Below are positions 44,118-53,438 of a stretch of 64,000 nt of DNA, in pieces. The first letter of the stretch is position 1. The number at the start of each line of letters is the position of its first letter. The notes beneath the pieces were generated by a model. It made no database searches, was not told where the DNA came from, and saw nothing but the letters and a program-made list of their open reading frames with translations. Origin of the DNA: Taibaiella soli (GTDB lineage Bacteria > Bacteroidota > Bacteroidia > Chitinophagales > Chitinophagaceae); assembly GCF_003236175.1 (NCBI RefSeq), contig NZ_QKTW01000016.1, positions 190,482 through 254,481 of the forward strand, read 5' to 3'. Position numbers and translations under genes: made by a program.

Positions 44118-45361
44118 CAAATGAGGTAAACTACCAGGCCATCTCTCAGCTTCGGCTCAAACCAGGTACTTTTCGGCGGCATTACATTGCCACTGTCCGC
44201 GATGCTGAACAACTGCTGAATAGACACTGGATAGCAGGCAAATGCTGCGGCCATTTCGCCTGAGTTTACGCGTTTTTCCAATTCCTGCAAGCCTCTGATA
44301 CCGCCCACAAAATCTACACGCTTATCAGTACGGGGATCATGGATCGCCAATATTTCGGACAAAATATTATTCTGCAGAATAGACACATCCAGCACACCAA
44401 TAGGATCTTCTGTAAACGTGCCCGGTTTCGCCACCAGCTTATACCAGTTTCCATCCAGATAAAGGCCAAATTCATGAGGCTCTTGCGGTTTGTATGGCTC
44501 AGTAGCGCCAATCGCTGTTATGCTGAATTTTTCATTCAGCGCCTGCAGAAATTTCTCAGGATTCAAGCCGTTCAGGTCTTTTACCACACGGTTATAATCC
44601 ATAATCTGCAACTGGCTCGCCGGAAAAATACAAGTCACGAAGTAGTTAAATGATTCCTCACCCGTGATCGACATGCCGGCTTCGCGCAATTCCATGCACA
44701 CCTTACCAGCGCTTGCTGCGCGGTGGTGTCCATCTGCGATGTAAGTACATGGCACTTCTTCAGCAAATAGACGTGTGATTGTTGCCACTTTTCCGTAGTC
44801 GTCCATCACCCAAAATGTATGACGAATACCATCTTCTGCTGTAAAATCGTACGTTGGTTTATTGTTCGCTTTCCAATCGGCAATCATCGCTTCTACGTCT
44901 TCCTGATCATTATAGGCCAGAAAAACGATACCCGTTTCGGCACGCGTTGTCTTGATATGATTAATGCGGTCCAGTTCTTTTTCCGGACGGGTAAATTCAT
45001 GTTTTTTAACGATTCCGTTAAAATAATCATCACACGAAGAACCGCAGATAAGGCCTGTTTGCGAGCGGCCATCCATCACCAGTTCATAGATATAATAACA
45101 AGGTTCCTTATCCTGTATCATAATCCCGTCGGCAATCATCTGATCCAGATTTTCCTTTGCACGGTCATACACAACCTGACTGTGTACATCAATGCCCTCC
45201 ACCAGGTCAATTTCGGAGCGGGTAACATGATAAAAATTGTATGGTTTTTTCTTAAACGCTCTTGCTTCCGCCACACTCACCACATCATAAGGCAGTGTAG
45301 CTACTTCCGCAGCATACTTTTCTTTGGGTCTTAATCCTTTAAAAGGAGTGATTCTAGCCAT
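44117..45361 (-). CDS. DUF1015 family protein
   Basis: 414 residues. MARITPFKGLRPKEKYAAEV, LPYDVVSVAEA and YIADGHHRAASA mark the family. It is found next to serC in many Bacteroidota, as here (serC stop is 107 bases upstream), suggesting a link to serine metabolism; a kinase-like role has been proposed for relatives, but I cannot confirm it. Cytosolic. The right arm of the DUF559 cassette abuts its stop. Confidence 0.92.
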   Translation of the reverse strand: MARITPFKGLRPKEKYAAEVATLPYDVVSVAEARAFKKKPYNFYHVTRSEIDLVEGIDVHSQVVYDRAKENLDQMIADGIMIQDKEPCYYIYELVMDGRSQTGLICGSSCDDYFNGIVKKHEFTRPEKELDRINHIKTTRAETGIVFLAYNDQEDVEAMIADWKANNKPTYDFTAEDGIRHTFWVMDDYGKVATITRLFAEEVPCTYIADGHHRAASAGKVCMELREAGMSITGEESFNYFVTCIFPASQLQIMDYNRVVKDLNGLNPEKFLQALNEKFSITAIGATEPYKPQEPHEFGLYLDGNWYKLVAKPGTFTEDPIGVLDVSILQNNILSEILAIHDPRTDKRVDFVGGIRGLQELEKRVNSGEMAAAFACYPVSIQQLFSIADSGNVMPPKSTWFEPKLRDGLVVYLI

Positions 45362-45467
45362 AGTACTTTAGTTCATTTTTATAGTCCGGGCGCCAGTACG
45401 CACATGAAAGTTTTGCGGCGTTGGCACCGTTCAAGGTCCGGAATTCTATCCGGCTTTTAAGATCAAT

Positions 45468-46532
45468 TTATTGATAATTTTTTTCAAAATCCTGCATCAA
45501 AGAAATCAGCGTCTGCACATTCGCTACCGAAATCGCATTATAAAGCGACACCCGGAATGCGCCAACGCTCCGGTGACCAGCTATGCCTGTGACATCATTT
45601 TCTTCACAGAATTCCAGGAATTGTTGTTCCATTTTTTTATCCTTGCCAAGGAACACAACGTTCATTTTACTGCGATCTTCTTTCTTCACAATCCCTGTAA
45701 ATAAAGTATTTCTGTCTATCTCGTTGTACAATAATGAAGCTTTAGTGTTTGTGTCCTGCGCTATCGCATCAATGCCTTTATCTATAATCCAGCGAAGCAT
45801 TAGTAAAGAAACATAGATAGGAAAAACCGGCGCAGTATTCAGTACCGATTTTTTCGCAACCTGCTCTTTAAAGCTCAGCATCGGCGGAACGGAGCGCACG
45901 ATCCTTTCGGTCATATCCTTCCGGATTGCAACAAGCGTATTACCCACTGCACCCAGATTTTTTTGGGCAACTGCATAAAAAAGCGCGCAGTTTGTATAGT
46001 CTCTCCGGCAGCTAAAAATATCGCTGCTCATGTCAGAGATAAGTGGAATTTCTGATTTAGGAATCTCCGGCCACTGGCTCCCATAAATGGTATTGTTGCT
46101 CGTGAAATGAACATAGCTCAAATCTTCTCCTTTCAAAGAAGGCCAGTTTGGAAGTTGCGTATAATTATACTCTTTGGAGGTTGAAAGTGTTTTCACCTTT
46201 CCATAATATGCTGCATATTCCATCGCTTCCGTCGACCAATGTCCGCTATCTACATAACCAGCGGTTGCGTTTTCTGCCAGAAAATTCATCGGAATCATAG
46301 CAAATTGAAGTCTGCCACCACCCTGAAGCCAAAGCACATCATAGTCGTCACCCAGGCCACAAAGCTCTTTGACCAATACTTTACTTTCTTCTAGTATGTC
46401 ATCAAACAGTTTTCCGCGGTGCGGAATTTCAAGAATAGAAAGACCAGAACGATTGTAATCAATGACCGCTTCAGATGCCTGCTGCAATACTTCAAGCGGC
46501 AGCGCTGCCGGTCCCGCATTAAAATTGATCAT
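45468..46532 (-). CDS. serC: Phosphoserine aminotransferase
   Basis: 354 residues, class V aminotransferase. The PLP Lys is in YAVAQKNLGAVG (about residue 190); NFNAGPAALPLEVL and the C-terminal GHRSVGAFRVSLYNA are typical. It makes 3-phosphoserine from phosphohydroxypyruvate and glutamate. Its start overlaps the DUF502 stop by four bases (ATGA), and DUF1015 follows, giving a DUF502-serC-DUF1015 run on the minus strand. Confidence 0.97.
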   Translation of the reverse strand: MINFNAGPAALPLEVLQQASEAVIDYNRSGLSILEIPHRGKLFDDILEESKVLVKELCGLGDDYDVLWLQGGGRLQFAMIPMNFLAENATAGYVDSGHWSTEAMEYAAYYGKVKTLSTSKEYNYTQLPNWPSLKGEDLSYVHFTSNNTIYGSQWPEIPKSEIPLISDMSSDIFSCRRDYTNCALFYAVAQKNLGAVGNTLVAIRKDMTERIVRSVPPMLSFKEQVAKKSVLNTAPVFPIYVSLLMLRWIIDKGIDAIAQDTNTKASLLYNEIDRNTLFTGIVKKEDRSKMNVVFLGKDKKMEQQFLEFCEENDVTGIAGHRSVGAFRVSLYNAISVANVQTLISLMQDFEKNYQ

Positions 46533-47116
46533 CCCTTATGCGTTTTATGGAGTTCATCGAGATTGGCGATTCCGCCACTCACGGCAAATTTCATTGCCTC
46601 AGCTGCGTTCATTTTCGTAATCGGCTTTATGCTTTTGGCATCTGCAATTATTACATAGCCCGAAATGGCATAAGCATGCGGTAAATAAACCGCCACACGT
46701 CCCTGTAGGCCCAGATGTGCCATATCCGTCTGCGTTAAGAAGCCAATACGCCAGGTTTCCGGATTATGATTAATACATACCCAAACTGGCTTATTGAAGC
46801 GCTTTTTATCGCCCACAAATGAATCCATCACGTCTTTCACAGAGGTGTACAGATATTTGATGCCGGGGGTGTGCTCCAGTAAATGGTCAAATGCTTCGAT
46901 CATCATACGGCCAAGGAAAAAACGGGTTCCCAGCCAGCCGATCATAGTCACACAAAACACCACGATCACAAAACCAAGACCACGCGGTACGGAGGGTATT
47001 ATGCTGTCTACTCTGTCAAAAACAAGATAAATGATATATGCAGTGATAGCTATCGGGCAAAGAATCAGCAGGCCCTGTAGAAACGATCGGATCAGTATTG
47101 CGGCAAGACGACGCAT
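46529..47116 (-). CDS. DUF502 membrane protein
   Basis: 195 residues. Two N-terminal membrane segments (LIRSFLQGLLILCPIAITAY, RGLGFVIVVFCVTMIGWLGT), then RMMIEAFDHLLEHTPGIKYLY and VAVYLPHAYAISGYVIIADA, the DUF502 signature. Function unknown. Four-base overlap with serC implies coupling. Confidence 0.93.
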   Translation of the reverse strand: MRRLAAILIRSFLQGLLILCPIAITAYIIYLVFDRVDSIIPSVPRGLGFVIVVFCVTMIGWLGTRFFLGRMMIEAFDHLLEHTPGIKYLYTSVKDVMDSFVGDKKRFNKPVWVCINHNPETWRIGFLTQTDMAHLGLQGRVAVYLPHAYAISGYVIIADAKSIKPITKMNAAEAMKFAVSGGIANLDELHKTHKG

Positions 47117-47213
47117 GTAACGACAAAAAAGATTGGTTCTTAGTAAAGGTACATGTCTTTTTTATCGCTGATGGCTGATTTTTTGACCGCTGATTTATGT
47201 TGCCACCTGGGAT

Positions 47214-47225
47214 AAATCAGACATT
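47214..47225 (+). repeat. Dispersed word AAATCAGACATT (11/12 of AAATCAGACATC)
   Basis: Intergenic, with nearby GCTGATGGCTGATT and GATCAGCCATCAG. Related to the copies at 941-952, 25909-25920 and 42615-42626. Confidence 0.45.
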
Positions 47226-47246
47226 CGCGATCAGCCATCAGTGAGA

Positions 47247-47936
47247 CTAAGGATATTTCAGGAAAATGCCAGTATCAAATGGCGTCCAGAGACAGGCGCG
47301 TTGTCCGCAAGCTTTCAGCCCGTTATTCGCCCAGGTATTGCAGGTGTAAAACATGCTGTAGCTGCCTTTCGCCTCGTAAAAAGCATCGGCATTTCCATAG
47401 TTTGCGTCCGTTACAATATGGATAACATGTCCATCGGCATCATGTTGCAGGCTGTTATTTATATAGGTTATTAACCGTTGGTACTGAGGGTTGCTGATAT
47501 TGATTTTACGACAGCTTTTTGTTTCCGTCATCTGATTATAAAATGTAGCATGAATAGCAGTTGTACTCAGCGCAAAGGCGGCTTTGAACGCGGTGCTAAA
47601 CTTGAGATCTGACCATTCCGGTGTTTCCAGATAAAAGCCTTTGTCGCCCCAGCCAAACGCCAGCCAGTTGACAGAATTCGTATCTGTGAGATGTGTATTT
47701 CCAAAACGAAATTCTCTACTCCAGTCCTCAGAAGCATTGCGCAGGGGCAGCACTAAATCAGTATGTACGCCGTTGGTTTTGATATATATTGTTACGTCCT
47801 CCGAAACGCCAGCCTCTCTTTCAGTAGCAATACGAGACAAACCCCAGGCACATCCCAGATAAACCAGCACAAAAGCAATAAAACAGAGCGCAAACCAGCC
47901 TGTATATTTCAATCCTTTTTTGACGTACTTCCTCAT
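47247..47936 (-). CDS. DUF2459 / TIGR02117 family protein
   Basis: 229 residues from ATG 47936; an in-frame ATG at 47996 would give 249. One N-terminal membrane segment (GWFALCFIAFVLVYLGCAW), then IKTNGVHTDLVLPL, WLAFGWGDKGFYLETPEWSD and the C-terminal TCNTWANNGLKACG with LWTPFDTGIF. The pattern fits DUF2459, whose Cys-Asn-Trp and His positions recall NlpC/P60-like peptidases, but this is inference. Likely membrane-anchored in the periplasm. Confidence 0.85.
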   Translation of the reverse strand: MRKYVKKGLKYTGWFALCFIAFVLVYLGCAWGLSRIATEREAGVSEDVTIYIKTNGVHTDLVLPLRNASEDWSREFRFGNTHLTDTNSVNWLAFGWGDKGFYLETPEWSDLKFSTAFKAAFALSTTAIHATFYNQMTETKSCRKINISNPQYQRLITYINNSLQHDADGHVIHIVTDANYGNADAFYEAKGSYSMFYTCNTWANNGLKACGQRACLWTPFDTGIFLKYP

Positions 47937-48025
47937 TTTTCTTTTGTCGGCCTTACCCGGCAGACGAATTTTTCCCAAATGTATCAATCTGTCCATGGAC
48001 TATTTCTTCACTAATCGATAAAAAT

Positions 48026-48033
48026 TATATTTG
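48026..48033 (+). promoter_or_regulatory. Candidate promoter of the PagL-like gene
   Basis: TATATTTG, exact TAnnTTTG, 18 bases before the ATG at 48052. A TTTC lies 19 bases upstream (48003-48006) in the -33 position. Confidence 0.5.
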
Positions 48034-48051
48034 CCTGCTTTTTTGTCGGCA

Positions 48052-49188
48052 ATGCAACAACCCCTGAAATATTTTTTTCTTTTTTGTGCTCTTTTGTGGC
48101 AAGTGTGCGCATATGGGCAGGAGGAATCGGCTCCTGCGGGCGCCGGCATGGGTATGGAAAGCAATTTTATCGTCGGTAAGGTGCTCAAACATTCCGAGAA
48201 ATTTATCGCACCCATTCCGGATCATTCTACCGCTTACGAATTCAATTTTGTACAGCAAACTTATGGCACAAAAGACTGGCAGCAACGCCGGAAATTTCCT
48301 TTGGTCGGTTTTGGATTTACTTACACACACTACGGAAGTGATTCCATTTTGGGAAATGTATTTGGCATCTATCCAATCCTACAATTGCCAATAATTCGAG
48401 GTAAAAGAGTGGAATGGACAGTGCGTTTAGGCTTCGGACTGGGATATGCAACGAAACATTTTGAGCGTGTACCTGACTGGGATACCTTAAACAACGCGAT
48501 CAGCAGTCACATTAATAATTTCAGCACCATCAGCACCGATATTCGCTATCATATCAACGATCATTTTGATGTGCAGGCCGGACTAAATTTTTCGCATGTT
48601 TCCAATGCAGCTTTAATGCAGCCAAATCTTGGTATCAATATGTATGGCGCGCATATCGGCATCCGTTATTTTCCTGTTTCAGCGCATCCTAAAAAAATCT
48701 ATAAAGATTTGCCTAAGCTAAGCAATCGTTGGTTGTTTCAAGGTCGTATTGGCTTATCGTTTAACCAGGCAGGTTTTACCGATGGACCGATGTATCCAAT
48801 CTACATTGCGTCAGCTTATGTAAGTCGTCGCTGGCTAAGTAAAAACAAGGTGTTTGCAGGTATTGATTATTCTTACCACAGCAATATTTATGCCTTTCTC
48901 CGGAACAATTATATAGCTATCGGAGACGAAAAAGCGCATTCCTGGAAAAGTGCCATTTTCGTAGGCAATGAGTTTCTTTTTGGCCGTGTAGGCATAATGC
49001 TGCAAGTTGGTTATTATATCAAACAGGCAGACCTGAAACTGGATCCTTATTACGAAAAACTCGGCGGCAATTTGTACCTCGTACAAAAGGAAAAAGGAGT
49101 GCTCAAAGAACTCTGCCTTTCTGCATTGCTCAAAGTACACCAAACACAGGCAGAATTCGCTGAAATGGGCATCGGGTTTGGTTTCTAG
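48052..49188 (+). CDS. Acyloxyacyl hydrolase / lipid A 3-O-deacylase (PagL-like)
   Basis: 378 residues from ATG 48052; a TTG start at 48031 lies inside the promoter and is rejected. Signal peptide 1-23 (ending CAYGQ). The C-terminal barrel has the PagL active-site pattern GLNFSHVSNA followed by NLGINMYGAHIGIRYF, with His and Ser as nucleophile pair. It would remove 3-O-acyl chains from lipid A in the outer membrane. The unusually long N-terminus (about 60 residues) is not in classic PagL. Convergent with a membrane protein gene, four-base overlap of stops. Confidence 0.85.
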   Translation: MQQPLKYFFLFCALLWQVCAYGQEESAPAGAGMGMESNFIVGKVLKHSEKFIAPIPDHSTAYEFNFVQQTYGTKDWQQRRKFPLVGFGFTYTHYGSDSILGNVFGIYPILQLPIIRGKRVEWTVRLGFGLGYATKHFERVPDWDTLNNAISSHINNFSTISTDIRYHINDHFDVQAGLNFSHVSNAALMQPNLGINMYGAHIGIRYFPVSAHPKKIYKDLPKLSNRWLFQGRIGLSFNQAGFTDGPMYPIYIASAYVSRRWLSKNKVFAGIDYSYHSNIYAFLRNNYIAIGDEKAHSWKSAIFVGNEFLFGRVGIMLQVGYYIKQADLKLDPYYEKLGGNLYLVQKEKGVLKELCLSALLKVHQTQAEFAEMGIGFGF

Positions 49189-50909
49189 TCGCCCATCTGC
49201 AAATGCTGTACACGAAATCCCTTCATTATTCCATTAAAATCCCAATCAGAACTTAAATACACTTTCAACTTGCTTTGACGGAATGCTTCTGGCACATCAA
49301 TATAAAAAGCGTAGCGGTTTAAACTGTCGTTTTCGGCAATTGCATTGAATAAACGAACATGCCGATGCAATGTGGAATCGTTATTTATCAAATCTGCATT
49401 TAGATTGCTGGACCAAAGGCTATTTGGCGCCTTGATTAATGCCTCAATCTTCAGCCATTCTTCTCCATGTAAATTCAAATTCGTGTCCAATAATACTTGC
49501 TGATTATTCGCTAGGAAATGGATGCTCGTTGTATCCTTAACATCGGCCAGAACAAAATGCCGGTATAAATCTTCAGTCTTGAAGCGGTCATTGTTATCCA
49601 GCAAACTCATCTGCTCTGCTGTAGGATGCGCATTGAGATAAACAGCACGATAATACGCACGGTTCATGTCATTATAATGGATAATCGTACGGTCATATTG
49701 CCAGGTCTGGAAAAGATTGACACCAAGCAAATAAATGCCCACCGCATAAAATACCAGCTTCCATTTTGTTTCTTTCACCTTTTGCACCAAAGCCCCCAAT
49801 GGCAGCGCAAACACAGGGTAGCTCTGCATCAGCGCCCTTGTAGAAAAACTACCACCATAGCGCCAGTCATCCCAGGCAATAATGATGTAGATGTTTAGCA
49901 AACAAAACCATAAAACTGATTTCCGGAACGGAAACTTCCTGATGAAAAACATACCGGCAATAAGAAACAAAGTAACCGGTGTGTAGATAAACCAGCCCTT
50001 TTCAAAGCCAAACAACACACGGAACCACGGATTTAAAAACACCCATTTGCTGCCTACATCAAAGATGAATGAACCGGACGTTATCTTCCAGTAGATAAGC
50101 TGCGGAAGGATGCCTAAAATGCCAAAGAACGCCGCAACAAATACCTGTTTACGATGCGCCTTTACCATTGCCCATTTTTCTTTCGCCGCTTCTTTATTCT
50201 GCGTAGCCCAGAAGATCGGGATAAACACCATTATCGCCTCCGTAGGGCGGCTTATCGTGGCTAAACCTATTACATATCCAATAAGCGCTGCCCAGCCTAT
50301 TTTAGGCCGTTCATGCCATTTAATGGTAGCAAATAAAACCAACACATAAAGCGGGAAAATATAAACATGACTTTGCGCATTATCTACCGCTGCATATTGT
50401 ATGAAATTTGAAGCCAGACAAAGCAGCAATAGTGTAATCGCAGTGGTCGTATCATCAAAATAGCGAAGAAGTATTTTGCGCAGCAATAAAATAGCCAGGA
50501 GACAATAAACAAGCACGCCAAAGCCAAGTGCATACTGATATGGCGGTGAAAAACCATCCACAGGATAACCGTAATTTCTGGCAACAAAATCTCCAATAAA
50601 AAACCACGGCATTTCGAGAATCGCTACACCCCCGAGGTATTTAAAAACATAGTTGCCATTCTCCTGTTTTTCGGCCTGCCAACCATCACCGCCTGTTACG
50701 CTGTATTTTTTATCGATTTCTGTAAGCCAGTCCAGCTTCTTAAAATCATGATAAGTAAATACGGCCGGCAAATACATGTAATAGCCAAAAGCATCCCAGG
50801 TTGTGACGACGAGTGGCTTCCCGGATTGTTTGGGAGGATTAATACTACGATACTGAAACAACACGGCAGTAATAAGAATAACCGCCAGCAGGGAAAAAAG
50901 GTTTTTCAT
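49185..50909 (-). CDS. Polytopic membrane protein, GT39/PMT-like
   Basis: 574 residues from ATG 50909 (MKNLFSLLAVILI); a TTG start three codons up is rejected. About ten membrane segments. VVTTWDAFGYYMYLPAVFTY in the first loop and SRPTEAIMVFIPIF resemble integral-membrane glycosyltransferases, and a soluble beta-rich domain of about 150 residues ends the protein. No named family is recognised. Nine bases downstream of kdsD, so co-transcribed; a glycan-envelope role is inferred. Confidence 0.75.
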   Translation of the reverse strand: MKNLFSLLAVILITAVLFQYRSINPPKQSGKPLVVTTWDAFGYYMYLPAVFTYHDFKKLDWLTEIDKKYSVTGGDGWQAEKQENGNYVFKYLGGVAILEMPWFFIGDFVARNYGYPVDGFSPPYQYALGFGVLVYCLLAILLLRKILLRYFDDTTTAITLLLLCLASNFIQYAAVDNAQSHVYIFPLYVLVLFATIKWHERPKIGWAALIGYVIGLATISRPTEAIMVFIPIFWATQNKEAAKEKWAMVKAHRKQVFVAAFFGILGILPQLIYWKITSGSFIFDVGSKWVFLNPWFRVLFGFEKGWFIYTPVTLFLIAGMFFIRKFPFRKSVLWFCLLNIYIIIAWDDWRYGGSFSTRALMQSYPVFALPLGALVQKVKETKWKLVFYAVGIYLLGVNLFQTWQYDRTIIHYNDMNRAYYRAVYLNAHPTAEQMSLLDNNDRFKTEDLYRHFVLADVKDTTSIHFLANNQQVLLDTNLNLHGEEWLKIEALIKAPNSLWSSNLNADLINNDSTLHRHVRLFNAIAENDSLNRYAFYIDVPEAFRQSKLKVYLSSDWDFNGIMKGFRVQHLQMGD

Positions 50910-50918
50910 CAGATTCAA

Positions 50919-51887
50919 TTAGATCAGTCCTTCTCTTACCAGGTCATGCAGATGCAACATGCCGGAATAGCGGCCATCGAGCGTTACCACCAATTGTGTT
51001 ATATCATACTCCCGCATTTTTTCCAACGCCAGCACGGCAAGTTCACTTTCATCAATATCCTTGGGATTCGCACTCATAATATCGACAGCCGTCAGCTTAT
51101 TTGGCTCATCGTGCTTCTCCAGCATACGACGGATATCACCATCGGTAATGATTCCTTTCACAACATTGTTTCCATCTACCACCACAGTGGCTCCAAGGCG
51201 CTTGCTTGAAATTTCGTAAATGATTTCGCGAATGCGGGCATCTTCTTTTACTTGCGGCTTTTCATTCATTTTGCTCATGTCTGAAACGCGCAGATAAAGC
51301 TTTTTGCCCAATGCACCACCCGGATGATAACGAGCAAAATCGCGTGAGGTAAAACCTTTCAGCTCCAACAAACAAACAGCCAATGCATCACCCATCACCA
51401 TTTGTGCGGTCGTGCTGGTTGTGGGCGCCAGGTTATTGGGACAAGCTTCTTTATCAACGGTGCTGTTTACAAAGCAATCTGTATTAGTCGCGAGGTATGA
51501 TTTATCGTTACCGCAAAGTGCGATCACCGGATTACCGAAATTTTTCACAAGCGGTACCAAAAATTTGATTTCCGGACTTTCACCGCTTTTTGAAATAATG
51601 ATCACTACGTCATCTGGCTGAATCATACCGAGGTCGCCATGAATCGCATCAGCAGCATGCATAAACAAAGCAGGGGTGCCTGTAGAATTCATGGTGGCCA
51701 CAATCTTTTGTGCAATAACCGCGCTTTTGCCAATGCCTGAAACCACCACACGTCCTTTGGATTCGTGTATCAGTGATACGGCTTTTACAAATTCGTCGTT
51801 GACAAATGCTTTTAATCCCGCTACAGACTGGGCTTCGAGCTCTATCGTCTCTAAGGCTTGCTTGAGTACAGCTTCTGATGAAAACAT
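50919..51887 (-). CDS. kdsD: Arabinose-5-phosphate isomerase (KpsF/GutQ/KdsD family)
   Basis: 322 residues from ATG 51887 (MFSSEAVLKQA). An N-terminal SIS domain (VVSGIGKSAVIAQKIVATMN, IIISKSGESPEIKFLV) with the sugar-phosphate site, then two CBS domains (about 200-322; VDGNNVVKGIITDGDIRR). It makes arabinose 5-phosphate, the precursor of Kdo in lipopolysaccharide. Downstream polytopic transferase-like gene nine bases away. Confidence 0.93.
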   Translation of the reverse strand: MFSSEAVLKQALETIELEAQSVAGLKAFVNDEFVKAVSLIHESKGRVVVSGIGKSAVIAQKIVATMNSTGTPALFMHAADAIHGDLGMIQPDDVVIIISKSGESPEIKFLVPLVKNFGNPVIALCGNDKSYLATNTDCFVNSTVDKEACPNNLAPTTSTTAQMVMGDALAVCLLELKGFTSRDFARYHPGGALGKKLYLRVSDMSKMNEKPQVKEDARIREIIYEISSKRLGATVVVDGNNVVKGIITDGDIRRMLEKHDEPNKLTAVDIMSANPKDIDESELAVLALEKMREYDITQLVVTLDGRYSGMLHLHDLVREGLI

Positions 51888-52003
51888 AGGCAACAAAGTT
51901 GGGCATTTTTATACTCAAAGACAACCCTTTGTTTTTCACTGCCGCCAGACCGTTCTGTTAGCGGTTTTCATGATGATTTCTCGGTAATACTTTTATATTT
52001 TTA

Positions 52004-52020
52004 CCGTAATTTTCTTACGG
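52004..52020. promoter_or_regulatory. Short inverted repeat upstream of lutB
   Basis: CCGTAA, five-base loop TTTTC, TTACGG (52004-52009, 52015-52020), 22 bases before the lutB ATG. It might be an operator or a hairpin in the leader. Confidence 0.3.
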
Positions 52021-52041
52021 CATAAAATTCCGACCGGCGAT

Positions 52042-53415
52042 ATGACTGATAACCGTACCAATTTTCTGGCAAAAAGTGAGGTAAAGGCGCAAGACCTGGA
52101 GCACAAACGCAAAGTAGCGTTCAATATTGACAAGTATAATGCTGCTGTGATCAATGGGAAAAAGCAGTTTGCCGATCTTGAACTGGCTCGGAAAAAGGCC
52201 AAGAACGCCAAATGGAAAGCTATTGAAAACCTGGATCAGTATCTTGAGCAGTTTGAACAAAACTTCACCGCTCGTGGCGGCAAGCTGATCTGGGCTGAAA
52301 ATGCAAACGATGCGCTGGACGCAATTCTGGCGATCTGCAAAGAAAAGAATACGCATCAGGTGGTGAAATCAAAGTCGATGGTGACTGAGGAAATTCATCT
52401 CAATAAATTCCTTGAAAAAAATGGTATTGAATCTGTAGAAACTGATCTCGGAGAGTATATCCAGCAGCTGGACGGTGAGCCACCGTACCACATCGTAACG
52501 CCAGCCATGCACAAAAGCAAGGAAGATGTAGCGAAACTCTTTCACGAAAAATTGGGTACTGATCCCAATCTCGCACCGACAGAACTAACATTGATTGCGC
52601 GCGAAAAACTGCGTCAGAAATATCTTACCGCGGAAGTCGGTATTACTGGCGGAAACTTTCTGTTGGCCGATATCGGAGGCGTTTGCGTAACTGAAAATGA
52701 AGGAAACGGAAGATTGAGTACTTCTTTTCCAAAAACACATATTGCTATTGTTGGCATTGAAAAAATATTGCCTTCGGTAAATGATCTGCCGCTGTTCTGG
52801 CCTTTATTGGCAACTTACGGAACTGGTCAGCAACTTACTGCCTACAATACTATTTTCACTGGACCACGTCAACCAGGCGAAACGGATGGCCCCGATGAGA
52901 TGTATGTAATTTTGCTGGATAACGGCCGTACAAACATGCTGCAGCACCCTGAAATGCGCGAGGGTATGTATTGTATCCGTTGCGGCTCTTGCCTCAATGC
53001 TTGCCCCGTTTACAAAAACATCGGCGGTCACGCATACGGCACTACTTACAGTGGCCCGATCGGATCTGTAATTACGCCACATTTGCAGGGCATTGATGAA
53101 TACAAGCACCTCAGCTATGCTTCTACTTTATGTGGCAACTGCACAGAAGTGTGCCCGGTGAAAATAAACATTCACGGTATGCTGCTCGAAAATCGCCATA
53201 CTGCTACCAAAGAAGGCATGAATGGTTTTTCTGAGAACATAGGTTGGAAACTCTGGAGAAAAGGCATGATGAGCCGCACAATGATGAATGCAGCCGGCCC
53301 TGGTTTTAAGAACATGATGCTGAATAAAGTGTTTGGCGAAACCTGGCTCAATCGCCGCTCTGGTACACACTTTGCCGAAAAATCATTTAACAAGCTCTGG
53401 AAAGAACGGAAATAG
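52042..53415 (+). CDS. lutB: LutB/LldF family iron-sulfur protein (lactate utilisation)
   Basis: 457 residues. N-terminal domain with the DUF162-like region (VVKSKSMVTEEIHLNKFLE, GITGGNFLLADIGGVCVTEN), then two [4Fe-4S] ferredoxin-type clusters: CIRCGSCLNACP near 311 and CGNCTEVCP near 363. LutB works with LutA and LutC to oxidise L-lactate to pyruvate; the partner genes are not adjacent. Single gene here, followed 23 bases later by a deacetylase. Confidence 0.93.
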   Translation: MTDNRTNFLAKSEVKAQDLEHKRKVAFNIDKYNAAVINGKKQFADLELARKKAKNAKWKAIENLDQYLEQFEQNFTARGGKLIWAENANDALDAILAICKEKNTHQVVKSKSMVTEEIHLNKFLEKNGIESVETDLGEYIQQLDGEPPYHIVTPAMHKSKEDVAKLFHEKLGTDPNLAPTELTLIAREKLRQKYLTAEVGITGGNFLLADIGGVCVTENEGNGRLSTSFPKTHIAIVGIEKILPSVNDLPLFWPLLATYGTGQQLTAYNTIFTGPRQPGETDGPDEMYVILLDNGRTNMLQHPEMREGMYCIRCGSCLNACPVYKNIGGHAYGTTYSGPIGSVITPHLQGIDEYKHLSYASTLCGNCTEVCPVKINIHGMLLENRHTATKEGMNGFSENIGWKLWRKGMMSRTMMNAAGPGFKNMMLNKVFGETWLNRRSGTHFAEKSFNKLWKERK

Positions 53416-53438
53416 TCACGTTCACAAATCGCTGTTTC

